Assembly (NCBI RefSeq): GCF_900089075.1
Contig: NZ_LT593746.1
Span: 827,207 to 891,206 of the forward strand
Length of the DNA stretch: 64,000 bases
Origin: Vaginella massiliensis
GTDB taxonomy: Bacteria > Bacteroidota > Bacteroidia > Flavobacteriales > Weeksellaceae
Direction of reading: 5' to 3'
Positions 1 to 10,547 of this stretch are shown piece after piece. The position numbers and the translations under genes are program-made. Numbering within the stretch: the first letter of the stretch is position 1; each line of letters opens with the position of its first letter. The notes beneath the pieces are model-generated. The model searched no databases, was not told where the DNA came from, and worked only from the letters and a program-made list of their open reading frames with translations.

Positions 1-1325
1 TCTTTTGTAGAATCCTCAAATAGTTGTACAACTTCTTGTTCGTTATAATCGTCTAATTTATCGAGGCGAAAATCTGGACAATACAGAATGAAATTGGCAT
101 TGTCGATATCGTTTTGCGAAGGCTCTCCAAAATAACGTAACGAATTATAAAGAAATTTTTCTGTCCCGATATTTGCCAGCAGATCTACCTTGTCCATATA
201 GGCTCCAATCGTATCGATATACATTTTTTGCACGCTAGGATCGTCTATTCGTTCTACGCGAAGCGAGGTGAGTTTTCGTTTGAATTCTAATGGATCGAGA
301 TTGATGGGATTGTATTTGAATTGGGGTTCGTATTTGTATTTAGATGCAAAAAACTTCATTTTCTCGAATTCGAGATTTACTGGGTTGATGACCGATAACA
401 ATTCGAAATCTTTGACAAGTTGATACAACTTTTTGTCGACTTTGATCAGATCGCTTTCTAGCTCGTTGTGTAGAATATGGACCTGATTCGAAACTTTGAA
501 GCTGGTCTCTTTTTTTATAAATTCAAACGCATGATTGACGATCGCTGTCTTGAAACCTTCGCGTATCATGTAAATGATTTCTGGATAGGATTCGCCCGTG
601 AGTTCGTCGCAGTAAATTTTAGAAACTTCGGTAGCCAGCACAAGGGTGTTGTCGAAATTTTTACTAAGGTATTCTAACAAATAACCTCTTCCGTAGAACA
701 CATCATTGACAGCCGTAACATTCTCGATTTCACCAAGGTTTATTTCGCTCAATTCATTCTTCCAAAGTTCGACGTATTCATCAAATCGATCGTGATTGAT
801 TAGTTCTGATCCGATATTGAAAACCGGCACTTTTCGATCCCAACGCTTCCAATTGTACGAATGGATATCGTAGACCAAACAAGCCTTGAATTTGGATTCT
901 AATTTATTAATCAAAGCATGAACCACCCTATAAAAATTGTGGTGTTTGATGAGGCTGCGCTCTTTTTCGGCTGTAGTCAGCGGCTCTTTCCAACACTCTT
1001 TTCCCCACGCAGTTTCGTATACCGCATGGTCTGGATTGCGATTCAAATCGTATTCGAATCTCGAATCGTTTCCTTGTATGAGGATAGGAAATTGCGACAC
1101 AAAATCTGCCGTAAACGGATCTTCTTCGTACCAACGTTCGTAGTCTGATAATAATGTTTTTTCTAAAAGTTCTTCACGTAGCTGGTGACCATTATGGATG
1201 GCGGCGCAGACATAAGGAATATATTCATCGATACGCAAACGAAAAGATTCATCTTCTGCCAGAACATCAAACAATTCTTCTTTTTCGATCTTCTCGATTA
1301 TTTTTTCGATACTAAGCTTTTTCAT
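1..1325 (-). CDS. N-formylglutamate amidohydrolase-like / DUF1704 fusion protein (partial, runs off left edge)
   Basis: The reading frame starts at an ATG at 1325 and stays open to the window edge, giving 441 codons without a stop. The first ~270 residues look like an N-formylglutamate amidohydrolase domain (acidic N-terminal helix, then a VYDIHSYN core segment). From about residue 290 the sequence resembles the start of DUF1704, the family annotated as flavohemoglobin-expression-modulating QEGLA proteins; the QEGLA motif itself would lie beyond the edge. The start overlaps the end of the upstream ATP-grasp gene by 14 nt, so the two are probably translationally coupled. The family assignments are from recognition only; the substrate is unknown. 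Confidence 0.75.
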   Translation of the reverse strand, partial: MKKLSIEKIIEKIEKEELFDVLAEDESFRLRIDEYIPYVCAAIHNGHQLREELLEKTLLSDYERWYEEDPFTADFVSQFPILIQGNDSRFEYDLNRNPDHAVYETAWGKECWKEPLTTAEKERSLIKHHNFYRVVHALINKLESKFKACLVYDIHSYNWKRWDRKVPVFNIGSELINHDRFDEYVELWKNELSEINLGEIENVTAVNDVFYGRGYLLEYLSKNFDNTLVLATEVSKIYCDELTGESYPEIIYMIREGFKTAIVNHAFEFIKKETSFKVSNQVHILHNELESDLIKVDKKLYQLVKDFELLSVINPVNLEFEKMKFFASKYKYEPQFKYNPINLDPLEFKRKLTSLRVERIDDPSVQKMYIDTIGAYMDKVDLLANIGTEKFLYNSLRYFGEPSQNDIDNANFILYCPDFRLDKLDDYNEQEVVQLFEDSTK

Positions 1326-2307
1326 TTTTCAATTCTTGATATTTTTCCACAATCATAGAAATGATTTGTTTCTGAATTTCGGTATTATTGTTGGCTTCGT
1401 TGTGCGGATACACTCCACCCGGACTCATCACGTTCAACTCTACCATTTTATCATTGATAATGTCGATTCCGCAGATATACAGGCCGTCTTTCACCAATTG
1501 GTTTCCCATTCTACGACACAGTTTCAGCTCGTTTTCGGTGAGTTCGTGTTTTACCGAATTCCCTCCGGCGCTGATGTTGGAACGGTGATCACCTTCTGCA
1601 GGAATTCTTTTGATAGCGCCAATAGGCTCCCCATTGATCACAATGGCGCGGATGTCACCATTTTCTGCACCCTCGATATAGTTCTGCACAATGATTGGCT
1701 TTTTCATCGTATCGCTGTTGTGAATATAAAAATCGGCGATAGAAGAAAGGTTGCTCATGTGTTCGCGGTCGAGCAAGATAACGCCTTTTCCGCCCATTCC
1801 ATCGAGTGGTTTTACGATAAACTTTTCGAAATCGTTTCCTTCTACAAATTTTTTAATCAACTCAACTTCTGTCGTAATCAGCGTTCTAGGAACCACTTCT
1901 TCTGTTCCATCGTCGAATGAAGCTGCGTAAATTTTGTTATTAGCCTTTCGCAAGCCCGAAATTTTATTCACAAAGAATACTTCGTCTTCGATTAGTTCTA
2001 AAATGTTCAGCAACAAATTGTCTACTGGCGGATCTACTCGCATAAACACGATATCGAAGTTGACCAATTCTTGAGTAGAAGATTCGAATTGCATGGTTTC
2101 GTAAAACTCTTTGCAATCCTCTATGTTGGGTTTGGCGATGAATTTCTGACATTTACCCAAGACTTTGCCGTTTTGAAGCGAAATCCCAGATTTGGTAACC
2201 ATCGACACTTCGTAGCCTCTTTCTACGCATTCTTTAATCAAACGTATGGTCGTGTCCTTCTTAGGTAACACCCTTTCCCAAGGGTACATGACGAAGCATA
2301 TTTTCAT
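1312..2307 (-). CDS. Glutathione-synthase-like ATP-grasp ligase
   Basis: This 331-residue protein resembles prokaryotic glutathione synthetases: an N-terminal pre-ATP-grasp domain (KICFVMYPWERV...), a central segment IVKPLDGMGGKGVILLD that matches the ATP-grasp glycine-rich loop, and a C-terminal GIDIINDKMVELNVMSPGG metal/ATP-binding segment. It would join an amino acid or peptide to a carboxylate with ATP hydrolysis in the cytoplasm. It is the first gene of a two-gene unit with the amidohydrolase/DUF1704 gene, a pairing that recurs in Bacteroidota as far as I recall. True glutathione synthesis is not proven; the product could be another small peptide. Confidence 0.8.
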   Translation of the reverse strand: MKICFVMYPWERVLPKKDTTIRLIKECVERGYEVSMVTKSGISLQNGKVLGKCQKFIAKPNIEDCKEFYETMQFESSTQELVNFDIVFMRVDPPVDNLLLNILELIEDEVFFVNKISGLRKANNKIYAASFDDGTEEVVPRTLITTEVELIKKFVEGNDFEKFIVKPLDGMGGKGVILLDREHMSNLSSIADFYIHNSDTMKKPIIVQNYIEGAENGDIRAIVINGEPIGAIKRIPAEGDHRSNISAGGNSVKHELTENELKLCRRMGNQLVKDGLYICGIDIINDKMVELNVMSPGGVYPHNEANNNTEIQKQIISMIVEKYQELKNEKA

Positions 2308-2390
2308 ATAAAATATTAGTTTTAAGTCTATGCAATTTAATTAAAACGATGAGATAAAAAAATCTAATTTTATATCCATCAAAAATTTAA

Positions 2391-2435
2391 TAAAAAAATA
2401 AGCCATCGCGTGTAAAATTGGGATGGCTTATTTTA
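2391..2435 (-). terminator. Rho-independent terminator
   Basis: An inverted repeat (AATAAGCCATC ... GATGGCTTATT) is followed on the minus strand by a T-run. It lies just past the stop of the TlpA-like gene that ends at 2447, so it probably ends that transcript. Confidence 0.7.
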
Positions 2436-2446
2436 TAAATGTAAAC

Positions 2447-2977
2447 TTAAAACCTCACTTGTTTGAGGGTGTCCAAGGTCGATTGTATGCTTGGATCGTT
2501 GGCTTTTACAGCATAATATTTTGCAATTTCACCTTGTTGATTTACCACTAAATAACGCGGCACCCAATTGAGATCGATGTAGTTGTTGAAATCATTTTTC
2601 CAACCGCTATCGAACCAATAATGTTTTCCTGCAATCTGGTATTTTTCAATTCCATTTTTCCAAGCGTTTTTTTTGCGGTCTACAGACAGAAAAACGAAAA
2701 TTACCTCTGGATTTTGCGCTTGTAGGGCTTGCAATTGCGGTAGACCCTCTATACAATCTTTGCACCACGTCGCCCAAATATCCAAAACAATGATTTCGCC
2801 TTTGTTCTGTTCGAAAATTTCTCGAAGTTCGATCGACTCATTGTCTAACGTCAACACTTTTTGATTGAGAGCTTCTTCCGAAAAAATAGTTTTGTTTTCT
2901 TGCGGAATTTTTTGTGCTTGAGCGGTATTCAATCCCAAGCCAACTGCCAAGATGCATAATGCAAAAAGATATTTCAT
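2447..2977 (-). CDS. TlpA-like secreted thioredoxin-fold protein
   Basis: The protein has 176 residues with a Sec signal peptide ending near AQA (residue ~21) and a thioredoxin fold with the redox motif WATWCKDC near residue 70. It belongs to the TlpA/ResA-like thiol-disulfide oxidoreductases that reduce or remodel disulfides in the periplasm. A cis-Pro region (NWVPRYLVVN) follows later in the chain, as expected. It is transcribed alone, divergently from pth, and is followed by a clear hairpin terminator. The client proteins cannot be told from the sequence. Confidence 0.8.
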   Translation of the reverse strand: MKYLFALCILAVGLGLNTAQAQKIPQENKTIFSEEALNQKVLTLDNESIELREIFEQNKGEIIVLDIWATWCKDCIEGLPQLQALQAQNPEVIFVFLSVDRKKNAWKNGIEKYQIAGKHYWFDSGWKNDFNNYIDLNWVPRYLVVNQQGEIAKYYAVKANDPSIQSTLDTLKQVRF

Positions 2978-3056
2978 GCCTTTTGGTTGTCAAATTGTAT
3001 ACCATTTTGTAACATTGTTTAGAAAAAATCTTGAAAGAAACCCTTAATTTTACCGC

Positions 3057-3623
3057 ATGCAAAAATATTTAATCGTAGGATTGGGAAATATTGGCGAACA
3101 GTATGCAAATACACGTCACAATATCGGATTCAAAGTGGTAGAAGAAATTGTAGCACGAAATGATGCTGCATTTTCTCCATCAAATTTTGGCGAAGTAGCT
3201 CAATTCAAATTCAAAGCAAGACCAATAGTTGTCTTAAAACCGAACACCTATATGAATTTGAGTGGCGATGCAGTGCGCTTTTGGCTGAATAAAGAAAACA
3301 TTGCCATCGATAATCTATTGGTTATAACCGATGATCTGAATTTGCCTTTTGGCACACTGCGCATGCGTGGAAAAGGGAGCGATGGAGGGCATAATGGGTT
3401 GAAAGATATTCAGAACAAATTGCAAACCACAAATTATCCGCGTTTACGATTTGGGGTAGGAAACAAATTTCTAAAAGGTCAACAAATAGATTATGTGTTG
3501 GGAGCATGGACAGAAGAGGAGCAACTCGCCTTTCAAGAAAGGGTAAAACTGGCAAGCGACGCAGCACTTTCATTTGTTTTTAATGGTTTGAATAATACAA
3601 TGAATCTGTACAATGGTAAATAG
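3057..3623 (+). CDS. pth: Peptidyl-tRNA hydrolase
   Basis: The 188-residue product matches bacterial Pth over its whole length: the N-terminal LIVGLGNIGEQYANTRHNIGF carries the catalytic His of the NTRHN motif, and PNTYMNLSG, DDLNLPFG and KGSDGGHNGLK are the family's other signature blocks. It releases tRNA from peptidyl-tRNAs that drop off ribosomes. The length is typical of the family. Its 3' end overlaps the downstream rhodanese-like gene by 11 nt, suggesting coupled translation. Confidence 0.95.
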   Translation: MQKYLIVGLGNIGEQYANTRHNIGFKVVEEIVARNDAAFSPSNFGEVAQFKFKARPIVVLKPNTYMNLSGDAVRFWLNKENIAIDNLLVITDDLNLPFGTLRMRGKGSDGGHNGLKDIQNKLQTTNYPRLRFGVGNKFLKGQQIDYVLGAWTEEEQLAFQERVKLASDAALSFVFNGLNNTMNLYNGK

Positions 3624-4077
3624 AATTCTTGGTATAATAATGCTTTTGTGTAGCATCGCGACGACGTCTTGTTCGAGCAATCAAAAAACAATTGATCGAC
3701 TAGATCTGATATATGGAAATTTACTCGCAAAAGACATCAATACCGCAAACCGAGTAAATTTTGAAGATCCCTTTCATATCTTGATCGATGTGCGCACCGA
3801 AGAAGAATACAACGAAGGGCACATCCCCTATGCTATAAATTTGGATATACAAGCCGATGATTTTGCCAATCGTCTGCTGCTACTCGATCCCAAAAAAATG
3901 TATTTTGTATACGGAAAAGATAAAAATCAGGCGCTTTTGGCGAGAGAGGCCTTGAAAGTTGCCAAAATTACCAAAGTGTTTGGTTTCGAAAATGGTATAG
4001 GAGATTACAGCGGAACACTCGTGAAAACCACCTGGGAATTTGATGATGAGTCTTCCGACGGAATAGAAATCAAGTAG
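3613..4077 (+). CDS. Rhodanese-like lipoprotein lacking the catalytic cysteine
   Basis: The protein has 154 residues. A lipoprotein signal ends at ATTSC (Cys near residue 20), so it is probably anchored in a membrane facing the periplasm. The rest is a rhodanese fold: LIDVRTEEEYNEGHIPYAINLDI is the classical CH2A segment. The active-site loop normally carries Cys (YC..G.RS), but here it reads FVYGKDKNQAL with Gly in that place, so sulfur transfer is unlikely and a binding role is more plausible. It overlaps pth and is followed 2 nt later by the DUF3820 gene. Confidence 0.75.
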   Translation: MVNRILGIIMLLCSIATTSCSSNQKTIDRLDLIYGNLLAKDINTANRVNFEDPFHILIDVRTEEEYNEGHIPYAINLDIQADDFANRLLLLDPKKMYFVYGKDKNQALLAREALKVAKITKVFGFENGIGDYSGTLVKTTWEFDDESSDGIEIK

Positions 4078-4079
4078 GC

Positions 4080-4301
4080 ATGAACCAAGAGTTACTGAAA
4101 GATATTGTTCGCTACAAAATGCCTTTTGGTAAATATGAAGGTCGATTGCTGTGCGATTTGCCGGTTTCGTATCTCGAATGGTTTGTTTCGAAAGGAGGCT
4201 TCCCAAAAGGGAAATTGGGCGAATTATTGGCAACCGTCTACGAGATAAAACTCAACGGATTGGAAGAAATCATCACCGAATTGAAAAAACTTTACACTTA
4301 A
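4080..4301 (+). CDS. DUF3820 family small protein
   Basis: The product is 73 residues long. The segment MPFGKYEGRLLCDLPVSYLEWF is the hallmark of the DUF3820 family: a short cytoplasmic domain with a GK-x-G loop and a YL-W motif, also found next to nuclease domains in other proteins. No catalytic role is established that I know of. It is the last gene of the pth - rhodanese-like - DUF3820 unit, with 2-nt spacing. Confidence 0.75.
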   Translation: MNQELLKDIVRYKMPFGKYEGRLLCDLPVSYLEWFVSKGGFPKGKLGELLATVYEIKLNGLEEIITELKKLYT

Positions 4302-4348
4302 ATTTTCTGCATTCGTAATCCGAAAAAAGGCAATTGGATCGTTTGGTA

Positions 4349-4921
4349 TTAACTGTTTTTGTACAAATTACTTCCATCGATATAATTCCAAACTTTTGGC
4401 GGTAACATCGGGCGGATGTTCATTTTTTGTTTGATCGCGTCTCGGATAAATGTAGACGAAATTTCCATCAGTGGCGCTTCAACTATCTCGACACTGCCGA
4501 TGCTTACATCGGTTTGAAATCCTGGTCGTGGATAAACATAAATTTTATATCGATCCAACAATCGCTCGGCATTCTTCCATTTGTGGATACCCAAAATATT
4601 ATCAGATCCCATGATCAACGAAAAATCGTAATTCGGATATTTTTCTTCCAAATAGATTAAGGTGTCTATCGTATAAGAAGGTTTTGGTAAGTTGAATTCG
4701 ATGTTGCAAGCTCGTAAATTAGGATAATCTTGAATTGAAAGTTCGACCATTTCCAACCGATTGTATTCGCTTGCCAAAGATTTTTTCTCTTTGAAAGGAT
4801 TTTGAGGCGAAACGACAAACCAAACTTGATCCAAATCTGTAAACTGCTGAAAATGATTGGCAATAATCAAATGACCAATATGAATTGGATTGAACGAACC
4901 GAAATACAAACCTACTTTCAT
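4349..4921 (-). CDS. nadD: Nicotinate-nucleotide adenylyltransferase
   Basis: The 190-residue protein starts with VGLYFGSFNPIHIGHL, the nucleotidyltransferase GSFNP/HxGH signature, and has a C-terminal SSTFIRDAIK (the SxT/SxR motif). It converts nicotinate mononucleotide and ATP to deamido-NAD in the NAD biosynthesis pathway. The length is normal for NadD. It is convergent with the DUF3820 gene and lies downstream of the ABC-F gene, separated by a terminator. Confidence 0.93.
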   Translation of the reverse strand: MKVGLYFGSFNPIHIGHLIIANHFQQFTDLDQVWFVVSPQNPFKEKKSLASEYNRLEMVELSIQDYPNLRACNIEFNLPKPSYTIDTLIYLEEKYPNYDFSLIMGSDNILGIHKWKNAERLLDRYKIYVYPRPGFQTDVSIGSVEIVEAPLMEISSTFIRDAIKQKMNIRPMLPPKVWNYIDGSNLYKNS

Positions 4922-4988
4922 TGATGTAAATATTTATTTGCAAGCTAATAATTTGCTGTCTGATATAAAAAAATCAAATGCTATTCCA

Positions 4989-5022
4989 AAAAAAAAGAGC
5001 TTTATACAAAGCTCTTTAAAAA
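4989..5022 (-). terminator. Rho-independent terminator of the ABC-F gene
   Basis: A hairpin with 10-nt arms (AAAGAGCTTT ... AAAGCTCTTT at 4994-5003 and 5008-5017, 4-nt loop) is followed on the minus strand by a T-rich run, directly past the stop of the ABC-F ATPase. Confidence 0.8.
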
Positions 5023-5023
5023 A

Positions 5024-6670
<1,647 letters not shown>

Positions 6671-6718
6671 TTAAATTAACGGCAAAGTTACGAATTTATA
6701 TTGGATTAATTTTTCGCG

Positions 6719-7171
6719 GTGGTAAAAGAGATAGTGATAAAAAATAAACGAGCTCGGTTCGAGTACGAGCTTTTGGAATCTTTTGATGCAGGAATTCAAT
6801 TATTCGGAACCGAAATAAAATCGATTCGGATGGGCAAAGCTTCGATTGTCGATAGTTTTTGCCAAATGAAGGATGGAGAACTCTTTATTATCAATATGTT
6901 TATTGATGAATATGACTGGGGAACTCATTATAATCACAAAACCAAGCGTGATCGAAAATTGTTATTAGAAAAAAAAGAATTAAAAAAAATAGACCGCAAA
7001 ACCAAAGAATCTGGGATGACGATTGTTCCTACTGCGTTGTATATCAACAATAAAGGGTTGGCAAAAGTAAAGATTTATCTCGCACGAGGAAAGAAGCTTT
7101 ACGACAAACGAGAGACGCTCAAGGGAAAAGATTTAAAAAGAGATTTGGATAGAATCATAAAGAATTCTTAA
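6719..7171 (+). CDS. smpB: SsrA-binding protein
   Basis: The 150-residue product is SmpB, the tmRNA partner in trans-translation: [31 protein letters not shown] is the conserved N-terminal OB-fold block, and the basic C-terminal tail ([13 protein letters not shown]) mimics an anticodon arm. No in-frame ATG exists near the family's usual start, so a GTG at 6719 is the most likely start. It is divergent from the ABC-F gene. Confidence 0.93.
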   Translation: MVKEIVIKNKRARFEYELLESFDAGIQLFGTEIKSIRMGKASIVDSFCQMKDGELFIINMFIDEYDWGTHYNHKTKRDRKLLLEKKELKKIDRKTKESGMTIVPTALYINNKGLAKVKIYLARGKKLYDKRETLKGKDLKRDLDRIIKNS

Positions 7172-7190
7172 ATTTGCTTATTATTTTTTA

Positions 7191-7229
7191 TATATTTGAA
7201 TTGTAAAATACACTAAATGTTTGATAATG
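7191..7229 (+). promoter_or_regulatory. Promoter of the OmpA-family gene
   Basis: TATATTTG at 7191-7198 fits the Bacteroidota -7 consensus TAnnTTTG and lies 28 nt before the ATG at 7227. A clear TTTG at the usual -33 distance is not seen. Confidence 0.45.
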
Positions 7230-8708
7230 AAAAAGTTTAATCTATTATTGTCTACAGTTATGCTATTCGTTGCGGGTAGCACATTTGTAGATGCTCAAAA
7301 TTCTCAGAATCCTTGGGCAATTACGGTAGGGGCACACGCAACCGACCATAAGGCGGTACGTGGTGCTTTTAATCACTACTTTGATACAGATAACTGGAGC
7401 ATCGTACCTCCACTTTCTAAATTGTCTGTAATTCGTAACGTTAACCGTTCTTTTGATGTTGATTTGACAGCTTCTGTTGGTGAGATCGATAACAAAAGAT
7501 TGAAAATCGATGATGAATTATTCATCAATGCAGGCTTAGGTTTGCGCTACAAATTTGCTAACGGGTATATCTTAAACGAAAACTCTTGGTTCGATCCATA
7601 TTTAAGAGTTGGAGCAAGTTACCACCGTTACGACTATACTAGCTTAGGTGACAAACCATGGGTAGCATACCAAGGACAATCAGACAAAGAGTATGTAGAT
7701 TTATTGAACAATCCTGATGCAGAAGCAGAAAAAAATCACTTTGCATTACAAGGAGGGGCTGGAATCAACTTCTGGTTTACTAAAAACTTCGGTTTGAATG
7801 TAGCTTCTGATTACAACTGGATTCCTTCAACTGGAGCAGATTACTTCGACTTCTTCCAACACACTGTAGGAGTTACTTTCCGTTTCGGTAACAGAGACCG
7901 CGATGGTGATGGTATTCCAGATGATGAAGATGCATGTCCAGATGATTTCGGTATCAAAACAGATGATCCTGCAACCAACGGATGTCCAGACCGCGACGGT
8001 GACGGTATTCCAGATCACTTAGATGCATGTCCAGATGTACCAGGTGTAGCTGAATACAACGGATGTCCAGATACAGACGGTGATGGTATTCCAGATAACT
8101 TAGACGAATGTCCTACAGTAGCTGGTCCAGCTGAAAACAATGGATGTCCTTGGCCAGATACAGACGGTGACGGAATTCCAGATAAAGATGATGCTTGTCC
8201 TACAGAACCAGGATTGCCACAATTCCAAGGTTGTCCAGACACAGACGGTGACGGAATTCCAGATAAAGATGATGAATGTCCAACAGAAAAAGGTCCAGCT
8301 GAAAACAACGGTTGTCCTTGGAAAATTGAACACGTAACTCGTGCTTTATCTGCAATCTTGTTCGAGTACAACTCAGATAAAATTATTCCAGAATCTGAAA
8401 GAGACGTGATCAAAGCTGCAAACATCTTGAAATCTGAAGACTTCAGAGATAAAGATTTCTATGTAGACGGACACACTGACCAAAGAGGTACAGCTGCTTA
8501 CAACAAGAAATTATCTGACAGACGTGCAAAAGCTATCGTAAACGCATTGAAAGCTCAAGGTGTTAACGCAGATAGATTAACGCCACGTGGATTAGGTGAA
8601 TCTAACTTACTATGTAAGGAAGAGAACGAAACTTGTTGGCAACAAAACCGTCGTGTAGAATTGTTACCAAAAGAAGTGACAACTACAACGACTATCAAAA
8701 AGAAATAA
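7227..8708 (+). CDS. OmpA-family outer-membrane protein with thrombospondin type 3 repeats
   Basis: The ATG at 7227 is preferred to a TTG 6 nt earlier because it gives a clean signal peptide (MKKFNLLLSTVMLF...). The mature protein starts with an 8-strand-type beta-barrel region of about 200 residues. Then come five thrombospondin type 3 repeats of the form D-x-DGDGIPD-x4-CP, which bind calcium. A C-terminal OmpA domain (residues ~380-490) follows, with the peptidoglycan-binding signature DGHTDQRGTAAYNKKLSDRR. It probably links the outer membrane to peptidoglycan. The gene is G/C-richer and more codon-biased than its neighbours, fitting a highly expressed major OMP. Confidence 0.9.
   Translation: MKKFNLLLSTVMLFVAGSTFVDAQNSQNPWAITVGAHATDHKAVRGAFNHYFDTDNWSIVPPLSKLSVIRNVNRSFDVDLTASVGEIDNKRLKIDDELFINAGLGLRYKFANGYILNENSWFDPYLRVGASYHRYDYTSLGDKPWVAYQGQSDKEYVDLLNNPDAEAEKNHFALQGGAGINFWFTKNFGLNVASDYNWIPSTGADYFDFFQHTVGVTFRFGNRDRDGDGIPDDEDACPDDFGIKTDDPATNGCPDRDGDGIPDHLDACPDVPGVAEYNGCPDTDGDGIPDNLDECPTVAGPAENNGCPWPDTDGDGIPDKDDACPTEPGLPQFQGCPDTDGDGIPDKDDECPTEKGPAENNGCPWKIEHVTRALSAILFEYNSDKIIPESERDVIKAANILKSEDFRDKDFYVDGHTDQRGTAAYNKKLSDRRAKAIVNALKAQGVNADRLTPRGLGESNLLCKEENETCWQQNRRVELLPKEVTTTTTIKKK
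7897..8315 (+). repeat. Tandem coding repeats (TSP3)
   Basis: Five imperfect tandem units encode DGDGIPD-type calcium loops separated by CP-containing linkers. The nucleotide core GACGGTGAYGGWATTCCAGAT recurs. The repeats are in frame with the OmpA-family gene and are protein repeats, not a mobile or CRISPR element. Confidence 0.9.
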
Positions 8709-8727
8709 TTCGATTTGATATATCAAC

Positions 8728-8762
8728 AAAAATCCACCTCGCAAGAGGTGGATTTTTTTTTA
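8728..8762 (+). terminator. Rho-independent terminator of the OmpA-family gene
   Basis: A perfect 10-nt stem (AATCCACCTC / GAGGTGGATT, GCAA tetraloop, 8731-8754) is followed by a run of T on the plus strand, 20 nt after the OmpA-family stop. Confidence 0.9.
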
Positions 8763-8827
8763 ATGAATTTCAAACTTCATCCAAAAACTCATCACTTATC
8801 ATTTATAACTCATCACTCATTACCCCA

Positions 8828-9475
8828 TCACTTATTCGTGCTTTCCAACATGGGTACAAATTGGTAATCACCAAATTCCAAAACCTCAAAATCATTTTCA
8901 TTCAAACGAAGATAGGTATACATCTTTTGATTTACTTTGCCAATCGGGATAACAAGAATACCGCCTATACGCAACTGCTTCAATAATTCTTGTGGCAATT
9001 CAGGCGCGCCAGCCGTTACAATAATCTTGTCGAAAGGAGCAAAGGCAGGCAAACCCTTGTAACCATCTCCAAATGTTTGATATTTAGGCTTGAACTTGAT
9101 TTTATTCAAGATGATTCTAGAAAAATCGAACAATTCCTTTTGTCGCTCTATTGTATAAACATCAGCACCCATGGCAACCAAAACAGCTGTTTGATACCCG
9201 CTGCCCGTACCAATTTCTAAAATTTTTTCACCCTTGTTGACGTGTAACAAAGATGTTTGAAATGCAACGGTGTAAGGATGAGAAATCGTTTGACCAGCCG
9301 CAATCGGAAACGCTTCGTCTCGATAAGCAAATTCCTCGAAAGCGCTATCTATAAATAGATGTCGAGGAATCATATTCATAGCCAGCAAAACATTTTCATC
9401 CTCAATACCCTTTTTATGTAAGGTTTCTATAAGTTGTTTTCGTTTTCCTTTGTGCTTAAATTCATCTATCGGCAT
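8828..9475 (-). CDS. pcm: Protein-L-isoaspartate O-methyltransferase
   Basis: The 215-residue protein has the PCMT motifs: PRHLFID, GQTISHPYTVAFQTSLL, and the SAM-binding ILEIGTGSGYQTAVL, followed by VTAGAPELPQELL. It methylates isoaspartyl residues in damaged proteins using S-adenosylmethionine, starting their repair. The length is normal. It is divergent from the Gfo/Idh/MocA gene and convergent with the OmpA gene. Confidence 0.93.
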   Translation of the reverse strand: MPIDEFKHKGKRKQLIETLHKKGIEDENVLLAMNMIPRHLFIDSAFEEFAYRDEAFPIAAGQTISHPYTVAFQTSLLHVNKGEKILEIGTGSGYQTAVLVAMGADVYTIERQKELFDFSRIILNKIKFKPKYQTFGDGYKGLPAFAPFDKIIVTAGAPELPQELLKQLRIGGILVIPIGKVNQKMYTYLRLNENDFEVLEFGDYQFVPMLESTNK

Positions 9476-9546
9476 GTTCCATTTTTTTTACAAAATTGCA
9501 ATAAAAAGTACTAAAAACTCACTATTTTTAACGCAAATATTTTTGT

Positions 9547-10545
9547 ATGTTAAAAGTCGGAGTAATCGGTGCTGGACATCTCGGGAAAATTCACCTCAAA
9601 CTTTTAAATCAGTCCGATAAATATCAATTGGTTGGTTTTTATGACACCTCTGCAACCAATGGACAACAGGTAGAACAAGAATTCGGCTATCGATATTACG
9701 CCAATATGATGGACCTGATTCGTGCGGTAGATGTAGTCGATATCGTTACGCCCACTTTGTCGCATTACGAAGTAGCCTTGAAAGCGATAGAAGAACGAAA
9801 ACATTTCTTTATAGAAAAACCCATTACCAACACACTAGAAGAGGCTAATTATCTAATCGATTTGTGCAACAAACATCAATTAAAAGCACAAGTTGGGCAT
9901 GTAGAACGATTCAATCCAGCTTTTCTCGCTGCAAGAGAATTCATTACAGAACCGTTGTTCATCGAATCTCATCGATTAGCAGAGTTCAATCCGAGAGGAA
10001 CAGACGTGCCAGTTGTTTTAGATTTGATGATTCATGATTTGGACATTATCTTATCGATAGTCAATTCGCCTATAGCAGATATCAAATCGAGTGGAGTAGC
10101 GGTGATAAGCGATACACCAGATATAAGCAATGCACGCATCGAATTCGAAAATGGCTGTGTAGTAAACGTCTCAACCAGTCGTATGTCGATGAAAAACATG
10201 CGTAAAATGCGCGTGTTTCAACGAAATGCTTACATCTCGATAGACTTTTTAGAAAAGAAAACCGAAATCATCAAAATGCAAGATGCACCCGAAACACCGA
10301 ATGATTTTGCTATGATTTTGGAAAATGATAAAGGAGAAAAAAAAGAAATCTTGTTCGAACATCCTTCGATACATTTGAACAATGCTATTTTGGACGAATT
10401 GGAATCTTTTGCAGATGCTATAACACAAAATTCACCAATAAAAGTAAGCCTTGAAGACGGGCGAAATGCGCTGAAACTCGCTCTTGAAATCATTCAATAT
10501 TTTGAAAATAATCAAAAACAAATCATAAACAAACAAACCAAATAA
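9547..10545 (+). CDS. Gfo/Idh/MocA family oxidoreductase
   Basis: The 332-residue protein has an N-terminal Rossmann fold (KVGVIGAGHLGKIHL) and the EKPITNTLEEA motif typical of the Gfo/Idh/MocA NAD(P)-dependent dehydrogenases, then a HVERFNPAF segment and the C-terminal alpha/beta domain. The substrate, probably a sugar or cyclitol derivative, is unknown. It is followed 2 nt later by 3-hydroxybutyryl-CoA dehydrogenase, so the two are probably co-transcribed. Confidence 0.88.
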   Translation: MLKVGVIGAGHLGKIHLKLLNQSDKYQLVGFYDTSATNGQQVEQEFGYRYYANMMDLIRAVDVVDIVTPTLSHYEVALKAIEERKHFFIEKPITNTLEEANYLIDLCNKHQLKAQVGHVERFNPAFLAAREFITEPLFIESHRLAEFNPRGTDVPVVLDLMIHDLDIILSIVNSPIADIKSSGVAVISDTPDISNARIEFENGCVVNVSTSRMSMKNMRKMRVFQRNAYISIDFLEKKTEIIKMQDAPETPNDFAMILENDKGEKKEILFEHPSIHLNNAILDELESFADAITQNSPIKVSLEDGRNALKLALEIIQYFENNQKQIINKQTK

Positions 10546-10547
10546 TA

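Noticed and set aside
7897-8315. Tandem repeats that might suggest a CRISPR array
   Set aside because: The units are in frame with a protein, encode DGDGIPD calcium loops and lack unique spacers between identical repeats.
8015-8425. Long open frame on the minus strand inside the OmpA-family gene
   Set aside because: It is the antisense of the TSP3 repeats, with low-complexity Ser/Gly/Pro composition and no signal or family motif.
9538-9545. TATTTTTG as -7 box of the Gfo/Idh/MocA gene
   Set aside because: It ends one base before the ATG, so the start of transcription would fall inside the gene.
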